Assembly: GCF_000165425.1 (NCBI RefSeq)
Contig: NW_001798955.1
Coordinates: forward strand, 186,001-250,000
Source: Paramecium tetraurelia
Lineage: Eukaryota; Ciliophora; Oligohymenophorea; Peniculida; Parameciidae
Reading direction: 5' to 3'
DNA length: 64,000 nt
Numbering within the stretch: the stretch's first letter is position 1; each line of letters opens with the position of its first letter. The translations under genes and the position numbers were made by a program. Positions 50,691-62,567 of the stretch are shown in pieces. The notes beneath the pieces are model-generated. The model did no database searches, had not been told where the DNA came from, and saw nothing but the letters and a program-made list of their open reading frames with translations.

Positions 50691-52972
50691 TCAAGGTAGC
50701 AATTGCTCTTTAATTTTCTGCCTTCTAATCAAATAGAAAATTCCCATCCCCAAAACACCAAGAATGAAAAACCCTATAAAAGTCCACAAGATAACATTTA
50801 AGGCCTTACTGCTGCTGTCCTAACGGTCCTAAACACACCAAAAGTAATCCACAACTTCTTGAGTGACTAGATCCAATTATTCAAAATAGATATGAGTGGA
50901 ATTGTGAATAGTCATAATACCAATTCCATCATTATATCCAGTCTGATATACAGTGTATGGTTGGCTTTCATCTAAAAATTAATAGTTAAATCATAACATA
51001 CATGGAACCAATGGTGTATAATACTCCTGACCAGCAGAACCTTCAACTACATAGATGGGAGCAGCGGAGTTCTTCACTAGATGTTATTCTGGTCCATCAG
51101 TGATTAATCCAGTATTCACCTATGATTAATTATTAATGAATGGGGCATCTCGCTCATAATTATGTTGATGAGCTGACATATAAATAGCCACTCTGTATTT
51201 GGTGAATAAATCAGCGAATGGCCTTAAAGCTATAAAATTTTGGGAACACTAATTATCACTAGAGTCACTACAATACATGGGGAAATGACTATTAACTATT
51301 ATCCAAGGTACTTTCTCTCTATTCTGATTGGCTTAATTTAAATCATTCTCCATAATCTAAACCATTTCATCTATTTATTGCTGGTTACTATCATCATAAA
51401 CAATATTGGTTGGATTGTAAAAAATGTAATGAACCAAACCCAAGTCTACACTATAGAAGTTATAATAGTTCTTTCTTGTATTGTATTAAGATTTATCAGG
51501 GGAGAGGAAGGACATCCTATAGAAATCGAATTCATAGTTTGCTCCTGAATCATGATTGCCAGGAGTCGATAATAATGGGTAATACGATGTAAATGTAGTC
51601 ATGTTTCTTAACCACCAATCACCCTATTAACAGTCTTGGGATTCGAGATCATATGCCATGTCTCCCTCGAATATTAATGCATCATAAACACTTTGATTGT
51701 ATTGGATTGATTAAAACCAATCGAAGGTTTGTTTAGATTTGTTACCTGTCCAATTTGAATCCATATCTCCAAAGAAAATGATCTTGTGTTCTTTGTTGTC
51801 ATATTATTTTAAAGGCACCTTGAATTGATACTTACTGCTTTTGGTTTAGATGTCTCCATATATTTCATAATAATAGATCTGACCCAACCTTTAAATTGTT
51901 TAAGAATTCAAAGATACTATATTTATATAAGTCACATAAGTGAATTATTAACTTGAATTCTCATAAATCTTACTCATATTCAAAATTCTAGTCTCTCTTA
52001 TTTTAATCCATGAATCAATTCCATTATCGTCAAAAATATGCAAGAATCCCTGTGGACAATAGGACTATTAAACATATCATTGTAAATTTACCTATGTATT
52101 ATAGGTAATGTCAATTATGTCATCCTCTTTATTGTAATTTGTATAATAATATCCTAAACTAATTCTTTGTCCATATGGGATACAATTATCACCTAAATTT
52201 GTTGAAACCAAAAAAGATTTATTAACGAATTCATTTTAGATCAGTTCATCGTTTTAATAGTGTTAGAATTAAAGAACACTTGAATTGTGGATTTGGAATT
52301 CAATTTTAAAGTTTCTTTTAAATGGATTACTTTTTAAAAATGTTACATGTTAATTTTCAGATGTCGATATGAAAGTATCATATTGCAAATGTGATAATTA
52401 GAATTGACAACTCTAATCTCCAAACATTACTATCCAGAAATCTTGTTTGTTGCTTAAATGATCTAGTATTCTCTTGATATTGCATTCATTTATAAAAATT
52501 AAGGCTATTGACTCAATCTTAAAGCTCATTACATCGAGTTCTTCAATCTATAGATTTAGCAGTGAGTTCCCATTTAATATGTAAGAATTCCCGTATTGAT
52601 TTAGTAGTTTGAATGGTTATTTACCATTTCTAGTGGGCAATCTCAAAATTAGAGACTTCAATCCCAATGTGATATTATAATCTGTATTAATTTAGAGTGA
52701 ATAATTCTAATAGATCTGGGTTGTATACACAAAATAACGATTCTCTAGTAATTCTGATTGAAATTTTAATCTCATTCTTTTTACCTGAACAAAAGTATTG
52801 CATTCTTCCTAAATTAATCAATTGCTAATACATAGGACTTATATTGAAGTATAGCCATAATCTAACCCTCTTAATTTGAGTAATAATCACCAAGTATGAT
52901 TTATTCATCAAATGTATTGCAATTCTTACTTAGAACTAGATGAATATTTGCAACCACAAAGATCAGAATCAT
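50691..52972 (-). CDS. Purple acid phosphatase with C-terminal membrane anchor
   Basis: Di-metal phosphatase acting in the secretory/lysosomal system or at the surface. 733 residues. Signal peptide MILIFVVANIHLVLS; an upstream in-frame ATG at 53020 is possible but would bury it. Metal-ligand motifs in order: FFGDMDSN (G-D), EGDMAYD (G-D-x-x-Y), PGNHDSGANYE (G-N-H-D/E), VNSHFPMYC (replacing V-x-x-H) and SAHQHNYERDAPF (G-H-x-H region). A N-terminal beta-rich region of about 300 residues is longer than in plant enzymes. It ends with a TM helix (VILWTFIGFFILGVLGMGIF) and a basic tail. Introns of 23 nt (TAG), 27 nt (TAG) and 30 nt (TAG). Confidence 0.93.
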
Positions 52973-53033
52973 TAATTTTATGAATTTATTTATATATGAA
53001 ATATCAACACACAAACACATTATTCTAATACAA

Positions 53034-54007
53034 TCATCGATTTAAATACTTCTTCGCTGTCTCAAATGCATAAAACCCTATAGCATTAGCATAAAATGCT
53101 CTAAAAATACAAACTGAATATCCTTTAAATAGGCATCTCCAACCATTTTTGCCTACCTATTCAACCAAGCAACTATAAAATCCTCCATCCAAAAAATGTG
53201 GTTTATACTTTCTAGTCTTACCAATACCTGTATCACACTGCAAGATAGTCTTTATAATCTTTTAAGATAGACTTTCTAATTACATCTTAAGGATATCCAA
53301 TAGTCCAACAAGCAATGCCTCCCAAACCTCCAGATATTAACATATCTAAGTTGCTTGCCTCCTTCTACTTTTTTACAGATATTAGAGCGTCCTTCACTAC
53401 ATCATAAACAACAAATAAAGCTGCATATCCTAGAATTTCTCTTTAACAAGTAACATTCATCCCTCGATACAAATAAGATATGCCCTCCTTTCTTGCAATC
53501 TAAAATCACTAAGAATTAACCTATATCATGCAATCCACTGGATTCTTCCACATTTTATTCACATTTTAAACTTGCATCTATAATCTGCATTTAGCCAATT
53601 CAACAGGACAGGATATAAATGAAGCAGCTAATCCAGAAAGTCCTCCTGCTATCATGCTATTATTCAATATTACTATTTACTTACTTTTAATAACAAGTTA
53701 ATGATTATTTACTGTCACCCACAAAGAATCTCTTCCAAAACTCGTGATTTGAAAATACAGTTGCCTAGAGAATCGGAACAGAAATAAAAGGAAAGAGCAT
53801 TCCCTTATAAAACGAAAATATCCCTTCATTTTTCATAATAGATGTGATTGTTTTTATAATTCCATCATGTGACATTTACATTCTCACCTTGATTGTATCC
53901 ATTGGATGACTAGACAGTATATTACACATTCCACTAAAAGACCCAGCCAAAATATCTAACCCAATTTATCTTCTGTTTTCATAAGCCCATTCTAAAAAAT
54001 CACTCAT
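53034..54007 (-). CDS. Mitochondrial carrier family protein
   Basis: About 296-300 residues with three repeats: SHPMDTIKVRMQ, SCPVELAKCRLQMQ and GYPQD..., each followed by an EG/NEG-type helix (KNEGIFSFYKG, RKEGISYLYRG, KNGWRCLFKGY). The family exchanges metabolites across the inner mitochondrial membrane. The motif set resembles carnitine/ornithine-type carriers, but the substrate is not assignable. Introns are 28 nt (TAG), 21 nt with a GTT donor, and one in repeat 3 that is ambiguous. A 34-nt GTA..AAG intron gives GYPQDTILQ; a 22-nt removal would give the more canonical GYPQDVIRKTILQ but with no standard splice signals. Confidence 0.9.
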
Positions 54008-54274
54008 TAGATATTTTATTTAATGATAATTAACTAATGTCATAAATATTTTAGCCTTTATTTAAATTTTAGTTGAAGTCATACCTACTCTGGTTTGTCT
54101 CTATTCATCAAGATTGCTTATATCTCAAAAACTTAAGCATTATATAAATATTGTCAATATAGAATATGTTCAAAATACATTATTTACTTAGAATAGAAAT
54201 CTTAAGATTTAGTGAATTTAATAGTCCATATTAACATGAAATTACAATTAATTTCCTATTTAAACTAATTCAAA

Positions 54275-55411
54275 ATGGATTTAATATCAAATAATAAATT
54301 AATGAATATACTGTTTAAACCTTTAAAAATGGGAGATATGCTTCTACCTAACAGAATTTGTATGGCTGCTCTTACAAGGTAAAGATGTGATATCAACGAC
54401 TTAATCCCAAATGATTTAATGGTTAAGTACTACACTTTAAGAGCAGAAGCTGGATTCATGCTAACTGAATGTGTTCCGATTTCCGAAAGAAGTTTAGCAT
54501 TTCCAGGATAACCAGGAATATATACAAAGGAATAAACTTTAGGATGGAAAAAGGTTGTCGATAGTGTACATGCAAAAGGAGGGAGAATTATTGCATAGGT
54601 TTGGCATTCAGGAAGAGCCTGTCATTCATCATTTTAAAATGGATTACAAGTTTGGGCTCCTTCAGCTATTACCCCAAGAAGTAAAGTAAGAAGATCACAA
54701 TTTTTCCATGAAGTCCCTCATGAAATGACCATAGATGACATTAAATTAGTCATTTAACAATTTAAATAAGCTGCTATTAATTGCAAAGAAGCAGGATTTG
54801 ATGGAGTCTAATTACATTGTGGCACAGGGTACCTGATAGATCAATTTCTCAGGGATAGTGCCAACAAAAGGAATGATGAATATGGTGGGAGTATCTAAAA
54901 TAGAAGCAAATTTTGCTTAGAAGTCATTGATGAAATTATTAAGATCTATGGAAATGGCAGAGTTGGAGTCAAGATTTCTCCTGTTGCTAGAGTGAATGAC
55001 ATGTGTGATTCGGATCCACTATCACTATTTTCTTACTTGATCAAGGAGTTCGATGCAAGATAATTGGCCTTTATTGAATTACGGGATGATAATGATATTG
55101 CTAATTACTCTAATTATGGATACCCTGGGAGCAAGGAACAAATACCAGACTTATTTCAAGCCTTTAAACCCTTATTTAAGGGCGTGTTGATAGGCAATAT
55201 GGGCTATACTCCTGAAACAGCCATTAAAAATATCGAAGAAAACAGGTTTGATGCTGTCACTTTTGGAAAGTTATTTATATCTAATCCAGATCTGGTAACT
55301 AGAATTCAAAAGAACTATGAGTTAAATTACAAATGGGATGAAAGCACGTTTTATACCAAAGGAGAAAAAGGCTATCTAGATTATCCTTTATATGAAGAAG
55401 TTTAATAATGA
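54275..55411 (+). CDS. Old Yellow Enzyme-type NADH:flavin oxidoreductase
   Basis: FMN-dependent ene-reductase (beta/alpha barrel), 378 residues, intronless. Landmarks are LLPNRICMAALTR at the N-terminus, the HAKGGRIIAQVWHSGRA strand, [27 protein letters not shown] (the usual H-x-x-N/H pair appears as HCG), RNDEYGGSIQNRSKF, and IGNMGYTPE for the phosphate site. GRVGVKISP carries the lysine/arginine FMN contact. Typical OYEs have H-G-A-N/H-GYL; here HCGTGYL keeps the glycines. It probably reduces alpha,beta-unsaturated carbonyls or quinones. No bacterial-style codon use stands out. Confidence 0.93.
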
Positions 55412-55460
55412 ATTTGTAATTGATATCTATGTGTTGATAAATAGTAATAGTTTGTTAATT

Positions 55461-56421
55461 TCATTTCTAAAACATATTTCTTAACTTTTTTTATTATCGA
55501 CTTTTGAGATTAATGCTATTTTTTGATAAATAAATGCTCGAAATTATATCAGCTTATGATCCTAATTTGCTTTGTTGTACACTCTTTGTAGGCATAAGCA
55601 TTTGCATACTCTATTGCACACTCAGTTTTTTATAATTATACATGCTAATTTAAGTATTTAGATGCACATTTGATTGAGATTTTGATTAAATTTTTTTATA
55701 TTAATTGTTCTATTTTACTGGAGAATGACCATTTTCATTTAAGATAGCCTTTAATTTTCTACTCACTAACTCACTTTTTTTAATCAGCGGTTAATAATTT
55801 AACTTAGTAGTTGATAAACTTGATTGTTGTGTATATACTTTTGCTTATTTAATCTATTTAGCTTTAATTTGAGTTGGCTTAATTTTGTTTAACAACGATA
55901 TTAGAGACTTAGAAACTGAATCTTCCTATTTAGTTTCACCCATCTTCAGCATTTTTACAAAAGGTAGATCATTCTAATTATTCTTAGTGTGAACTAGCAT
56001 TCCTAATTGATACTTGATTTGAGTGTAATGGTATTCTCTAAATATAATAGATGATACTTTCGAATTTTATTGTATTAGTTTATGGCTTTAGATAGGGGAA
56101 GCATAAAAAAATGAGGAGTATCCAATCGATATTTATAATATTCGGTTAAATCTACCAATTTAGATCCTATTTGATTTGATTAATAATAGCTTCTGACAAA
56201 TGCTTCATCTTTGATTTCTTAGGCTTTCTCAAAAAAGTCAATCACCCATTTCTTATGAGAATGCTTTATCACATCATCGATTGGTTGGTCATCATTCTAA
56301 TTATACTTCAAATATAGAGCCTGATTTTATTTTCAAATGATATTACAGTTTTAAGAAGAAATGGGAAATTGATTTTGCCATCCGTTCTTTGCTTTTCACA
56401 AAACAAACAATTAATTTGCAT
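55461..56421 (-). CDS. Hypothetical protein, 304 residues
   Basis: Two introns (26 nt GTA..CAG; 20 nt GTA..TAG) leave exactly 305 codons. The N-terminus MQINCLFCEKQRTDG has a C-x-x-C pair. The middle (DDVIKHSHKKWVIDFFEKAQEIKDE, given in part, and EYYKYRLDTPHFFM) is charged and helical. The C-terminal half is basic and low in complexity (Lys, Ser, Gln). No domain recognised. It is convergent with the Old Yellow Enzyme gene, 49 bases away. Confidence 0.6.
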
Positions 56422-56441
56422 TATATTTTAATTATTATTTA

Positions 56442-58520
56442 ATGAGACCTATTCCCTGGTTTGTTAGATTGGGCATTGATGTGTCCATATTCACAGTTCC
56501 TATCATATTATTAGCAAGTATTTTAGTCTTATGAACATCAAGGTTATCCAAGGTTGGGTACACATTTTCTTAACAATAGAAGAAGAAAGTATAGAAGAAG
56601 AAGTATGACTAAATCTTTGATAATTAGATTTCGATGAGATATAATACAGAAATGATAGCACCTTATCAAGTGAAGAAGTGATCAGCTTCAGATAGAGACT
56701 TGGATTTCAAGACTTAATTTGAAAGATGAAATACATATTAAATCAATATAATTCCTTTGAATAATGTAGTATAAGTATTAAAATGCCCAAATAATATTAT
56801 CATTTGCCTGCTAGTAAATCAAAAGATATATAAAATAAATTTACTTACAATAAATATCTGCAAACAAAGACATCAATTATATTACAAATTGAGATACTGT
56901 ATTATCAAAGCACATCAAATTTTAAATTGATATGAAATTACAGAATTTTAAATAAACATAGTATTTGCATTAGTAATTGTTTCTTGTTATAATTTAAATT
57001 AATATTAGTAATCAATTTTAGCAATTTCTTTGAATTATAAGAAGATTACCATTTCAGAATTCCTCATTTAGAAACTCCTATCTTAACAAGAGCACAATAA
57101 ATTCAAGTTAATAAAGTTAAATGAAGTAGGTAAGAGTTTAATATCATCAAAAAATTACATAAAAATATATTTCTCTCACCCTAAGTGTAAGGTTTTTCAA
57201 TTCATCTACGTCACCATACCTCAAAGACAATATAGCAATGAATTACTTATAATTTACAGAACATAAGGAAATGAATATGATGTTGAATAATCAATTAAAT
57301 AATGAGATCTGTATTAGATACTGAATCACAATTAATGAGCCAAACATTAGACTAAAGAGCTGTTTCAAAATTTCTATTGATGATGGGAGAATCAAAAAAT
57401 ATTGAAGTGGTAAGAAGTATAGCCATAACTAATCCAGGTTTCATTAAATTCTATTGTAAAATTAGCATTTTTGGATTTTCTATGAATTGGTATACAAGAG
57501 GAATTTCAACAATTTTAAGTTATCACTATTCTTCAGATGATGCTGAAATTGTTTTATATATGATTTTTTAGGAAGTAGCTAATTATTTACTCTCAATTAA
57601 TATTGAAATTTAACATCAAATAATAATCTATTTTGATAACACAGAAAAAATATTTAATATTTTTAAACCTTTCAATATGAATCTGATTTGATATTGATTT
57701 ATTTACTGAAATTATGCCCAAACTTATGATCATTCTAATATTATATTGATTATATTAGCCTCAATATTAGGAGGATCAGTACAAAATAAAAATTGATTCA
57801 TTCTATATTTATTTATACAATAAGTGTAATCATACGTTAATATTGTAGAAGAAAATTCATATTGAATCAAGAATAACGCTTATTCAACAGTAATCTTGAA
57901 AAATAAAGTCACCCATAAATCGAATTGATCAATTAAGGTTGTTCTTATGCTTCATAATAAAATTGGCAGATGAATTTTATATTGTTAAATGTCACTTATG
58001 CAGTTGAAAATTTGCAGACAGTATTTACAATTTCTACATGTAACAATCATTATATCAGTCTTATTTTAACTGGGAAAGATTTTTTGGAACATGGAAAGTT
58101 AAAGGCCATATTAAATACACACAAGATTCATATTGGAAAATATTTATGATAAAGAGATATAAAAAATAAATAAAAATTAATCAAACATCGAAAAAAAATC
58201 TTATTATTTATGAAGGAGAAACAGATAAATTAGAAAAAGGATTTTAAGGAAGGTGGTATATTCATAGCTTCCAAGAAGATCCAAATTGCAATGGAATTTG
58301 GTCTCTATGGATCTCGTAATTCAGTATTATAGTACTTTAAATTTTACCTATTTGTTTATTGTTATACCAAGAATAATTGATTTGATACTACATTATATTT
58401 ATCATTTTTGTAGTTTAATTAAACTAATTATTTTTGTACTGCTTTATTTACATTTTAATATTAAAATTACCTAATCGAATACCATAATAATCAAAATAAA
58501 ATCTTAGATTATTAATAGCA
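56442..58520 (+). pseudogene. Region with broken coding signal (decayed or very divergent gene)
   Basis: A plausible start (MRPIPWFVRLGIDVSIF..., then a hydrophobic helix TVPIILLASILV) lies at 56442. Protein-like patches recur in changing frames: around 57190-57370 (SVRFFNSSTSPYLKD), 57380-57620, and 58030-58380 (NWERFFGTWKVKGHIKYTQDSYWK, given in part, then GFQGRWYIHSFQED and a hydrophobic tail). In-frame TGAs occur at a rate not explained by obvious GTA..AG introns. It may be a decayed membrane-protein gene, a gene with poor sequence, or one with many odd introns. No family recognised. Confidence 0.3.
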
Positions 58521-58732
58521 ATTTTTTCATCCATCAACTTATCTTAGGCTTAGAAACTTAAGAGTATGAGATTAAATTGCTTCAAAACGTTGTAGTTGAT
58601 TTCATTATTCTTTAAAATAACGTAGTTTTAAATCACAATTTATAGTGTGCTTTATCTTCAATTATATAGATAAAGCAATTAATAAATTAATAAACTATGT
58701 ATTTAGAATAATTTATCATAATAGTAATAAAA

Positions 58733-59154
58733 TCAAAAATTTTTGACATTTATCTCCATTTCAATACCCTCAACTGGTAACTGAGTAATGATATCTTCGA
58801 TAACGAATTTGACATTGATTTTACAAGGAGTTGAAGGAGGAGTAATAGTGAATTTAACATACATACCTTCATCTTTAGACAATATTGAGAGAATTATTCT
58901 TATATTGATATTAGATGAGGCATATTCTGTTTTTATTTAATATGATACTTCCTTCTCTTTTAGGGATTAATATATAGCAATCTTCTATTAGTTGTAATGC
59001 CACTGCCAACTTGTAATGAATAATACTAGTTCTTTTAGATGAATTTTACCTTAATTGGAATGTGTTTCCAAGCTTCCAAAAAGAATTGCCACTCTTCTGA
59101 CACATTTCCTAATACAATAGGTTCATTGTCATCGACTTATGGGCATAATTACAT
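58733..59154 (-). CDS. Small hypothetical protein, about 131 residues
   Basis: The frame starts at ATG (MQLCPQVDDNEPIVLGNVSE...) and ends in FVIEDIITQLPVEGIEMEI. A 26-nt intron with a GTT donor and TAG acceptor joins YYSLQ to KIAIYQSLKEKEVSY and gives exactly 132 codons. An alternative extra 18-nt intron would shorten it. The second half reads like a beta-rich domain (RIILSILSKDEGMYVKFTIT). No family recognised. It is divergent from the V-ATPase gene, with 149 bases between starts. Confidence 0.5.
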
Positions 59155-59303
59155 TGGAAATAGATAATATAAAAAATAAATTATTAGTTTAGAAATTTAT
59201 GGATAGTTATTTTAATGTTCAGAATATATTAATAATTTTGAATATCAAGAAAAAGAGTAATTCTATTTTTAATATTGCATTTATAATATTTTTATAACAA
59301 CTA

Positions 59304-61848
59304 ATGATTAGATCTGAAGGTATGAGTCTTTATTAGTTGTTGATTCCCAGAGAATCATCCTATGATGTTATGAGTGAATTGGGTCAAATTGATAGTGTGA
59401 TGATAATCGACCATTAATAGCATTTATTATCTAAGCCATTTATCAATTAAGTCCAAAGGTAATTATATGTAGGATATGTAGATGCGATGAAATATTGAAC
59501 AAAGTAGAGTATCTACTCGATTAATTAAATCAGATAGGTTAAACAATAGATCATGTTTATGATTTCAAACTAATGCTATAGGAATTTGATGTATGAAAAT
59601 ATTAGTAATGTAGAGAGTCCTATCATTAAAGTAAATTCAAAAACATACATTTATAAATTAGATTGAAGAATACATAACTGGAAAATATTAATAAGTTCAA
59701 TAATAAATTGATACTCTATCTAGATTGAAATCTAAATTATAAAATACTAGAGAGGCTAAGTAGGCAATGATTTATGCAAGGGATTGGTTGGGAGGAGCTT
59801 ACTTCCATAGCAAATCAAGTACTGCTTTAGACTTTGATGAATAAATGATCAAATCCTATCATTAACATGGTGGTATGATGCCTTCTTAGAAGTTTACTCA
59901 TTTTGTTGGAGTCATGAACTCAAAAGATTATCAAATATTCCAAAGAACTGTGTTTCGGATAACTAAGGGGAACTTTATGGTCAATTAGACTCTGCTGTCT
60001 GTTTCAAGAAGCTGTTTTTTATTGATATTTCCTACTTTTTCATTGTAATCAGAGACCTGGAGAAAGATTAAGAAACTGTGTGATGTGTTGAAAGTAGACC
60101 ATATTTCATTACCATTGACAGAAGAATAATGGGACTAAAGATATTGCGATTACGATAAGGATATAGCTGAGATAGAAAACATGAATAAATTGACTCATTA
60201 ATTATTGCAATCCATTCTAAAGCCCTTATTGGAGGATGAAAATACCTAGCCATCATTACTCTTTATACGATTCTTTTTAGTAAGGGAAAGAACACTATAT
60301 GAAAATCTGAATAAAGTGAAAATGTAATAAAGCATCTTTTTGGCCAACCTATGGGTTAGAACAAGTGAAATTTAATTGTTGGAGAATATACTTTAAACTA
60401 TTAAATAGAAGAATCCTCATATACCTGCTCCGTAAATTAAAATAAATGAGATTGTCAATTAGCAGCCACCAACCTATTTTTAAACTAATCAATTTAACAA
60501 ATTATTTTAATTGATCACTGAGACATATGGAATTCCTGATTATAAGGAAATAAATCCATCAATGTTTTCCATAATTACCTTTCCATTTCTATTTGGAGTC
60601 ATGTTTGGAGATATTGGTCATGGGGCTGCCATTTTGATATTTGGAATACTGCTTTCAATGAATAAAGTGTTTTCACCCAGATCAGAGTAAAAGAAACTTA
60701 GAGAATAAAGAATTCAATTAGGATTGCAAATAAAGAGATAAGTAAACTCAAAAGATTTCAATGATGAAGATCTCAATGATTTTAATTTAACTTAGATTAT
60801 TTTCGATTTGAGATATATGTTGTTACTTTGTGGAGCATTTTCTCTTTATACTGGTTTCATTTACAATGAATACTTTGGACTTTCTTTAAATATATTTGGA
60901 TCATGCATGAATATATAAGATTGCACATACCCTTTTGGCCTTGATCCATAGTATGAAGATCTAAGCTTTAGAAATTCATATAAAATGAAATTGGCAATAA
61001 TAATTGGGTTTAGTCAAATGTTATTAGGAATACTATGTTCTGGGTTTAATTACTTGTATTTTAAAAAATGGATAAATCTTTTCATACTCTTCCCAGCACG
61101 ACTCCTATTTTTCACTTTATTTATTGGTTACATGGTAATGTTAATAATAATAAAATGGTCTACATTTTATGCAGATACATCATAAGCACCTAGTATAATT
61201 ACAACATTAGTTGATATGTGGATGCATGATGGATAAGTCACTTTAAAGACTTTCGAATCAGCAGATTATCAAAGTTAATTGCAAAAATTAATATTAGTTA
61301 TTTGCATATTGTGTTTACCCTTCCTTTTATTTGCTCCCATAATTGCTGATTCAATAGCAATGATAAAACAAAAAAAGAAAGAATCTGCAAGATTTGAAAT
61401 GATTCCTTAGAACATCAATAGCAATTTATCAAATGATGATTTCGTCTCTAAATAATCATAACATCAATCTTATATAGATATAATTGTTGAACATCTAATA
61501 GAAACTCTAGAATTCGTGCTCGGATGCATCAGTAATACTGCTAGTTACCTGAGATTATGGGCTTTATCTTTGGCTCATTCTGAATTAGCTAAAGTCCTAT
61601 TTGATTTAACATTGAAAGAGCCGATTGCAAATGCTGATTTATTAGCATCTTTGCTTGGAATGCCTGCTTTCCTATTGTCTACTTTCGGGATTCTATTATG
61701 CATGGATTCTATGGAATGTTTTTTACATGCTCTAAGATTACATTGGGTGGAATTTTAGAGTAAGTTTTATAAAGGCAATGGATATAATTTTGAAATATTT
61801 TCTTATAGAAAAGAGATGAAGAAATATTAAGATAAAATGAAAACTTGA
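59304..61848 (+). CDS. V-type H+-ATPase subunit a (V0 sector)
   Basis: Membrane subunit of the proton pump that acidifies vacuoles and contractile-vacuole membranes. It starts [22 protein letters not shown], as expected. Downstream are [64 protein letters not shown] and the essential arginine in [18 protein letters not shown] (proton-path TM7). About 820 residues and 7-8 membrane segments fit the family. Introns are 59459..59481 (23 nt, TAG) and 59631..59661 (31 nt, TAG). The counts show that one more length-changing intron lies between them; GTATCTACTCGATTAATTAAATCAG-type candidates (25 nt) exist but are unproven. Confidence 0.95.
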
Positions 61849-62099
61849 GTAATGTTTGAATATCCTTTGTAAGTATTTTTTAATTATATCATGTTGTAAA
61901 CCTTATTATTAACTTAAAATATTTCATTCTCAAATATTGACCCAATTTAAAAATATAAACCTATTTATTTCTTTATTTTTATTTTATGTATTACTCGAGA
62001 AAAGCGGATAAGAAATCAACTTATAAGGTATGTATTAACGAATATTGATAATGTATATAAATATCAATCATAATATCTAAATAGAAAGTTTTAGATATT
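61849..62099. other. Intergenic, 251 bases, convergent
   Basis: AT-rich spacer between the ends of the V-ATPase subunit a gene and the small minus-strand gene. No feature supported. Confidence 0.35.
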
Positions 62100-62519
62100 T
62101 CATTTATCGCAAGTCTTTTTGAGCTTATTCAATAAATGCTCTTTCATTGTTTTAACAGTATGAGATAATTAATCCAGAAAGAATTATATGGATTGACATT
62201 ACTCTACTCTCTTTAAAATGGCAATGAATTCATTTTTGCTCAGAAGTCCACTTTTTTATGATTTCCTTTTACGAATTTTCCTAATTGCTTTACAGATAAC
62301 AATTTCAGATTCTTTAGTGCCATAATAGTCGTGGTTGGAGAAGTTATAATCGAACAAACTTCCATTATTTGACAAGTTTTCAATAATAGATGGTTCAGGA
62401 CTATGCAATCCAAACAATGATAGGCGCATATTTTGGTCCGATTATAGTAGACTAGGGTGATCTTCTTTAGTATCGATTTCTTATTCGCACTAAGAGAAGA
62501 TAAAATCGTTGATCTCCAT
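62100..62519 (-). CDS. Small hypothetical protein, 139 residues
   Basis: An uninterrupted frame of 140 codons from ATG to TGA. It is acidic at the N-terminus (MEINDFIFSQCEQEIDTKED), has a basic centre (CKAIRKIRKRKSQKSG) and a helical C-terminus (LDQLSHTVKTMKEHLLNKLKK). The upstream gene is in the same frame and is separated only by a TGA and 48 bases, so the two could be one gene if that TGA is an error or lies in an unrecognised intron. No family recognised. Confidence 0.5.
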
Positions 62520-62567
62520 TTAGAATTATAATATATGTATCGAATATGATGAGCAATGTTATTTTAA

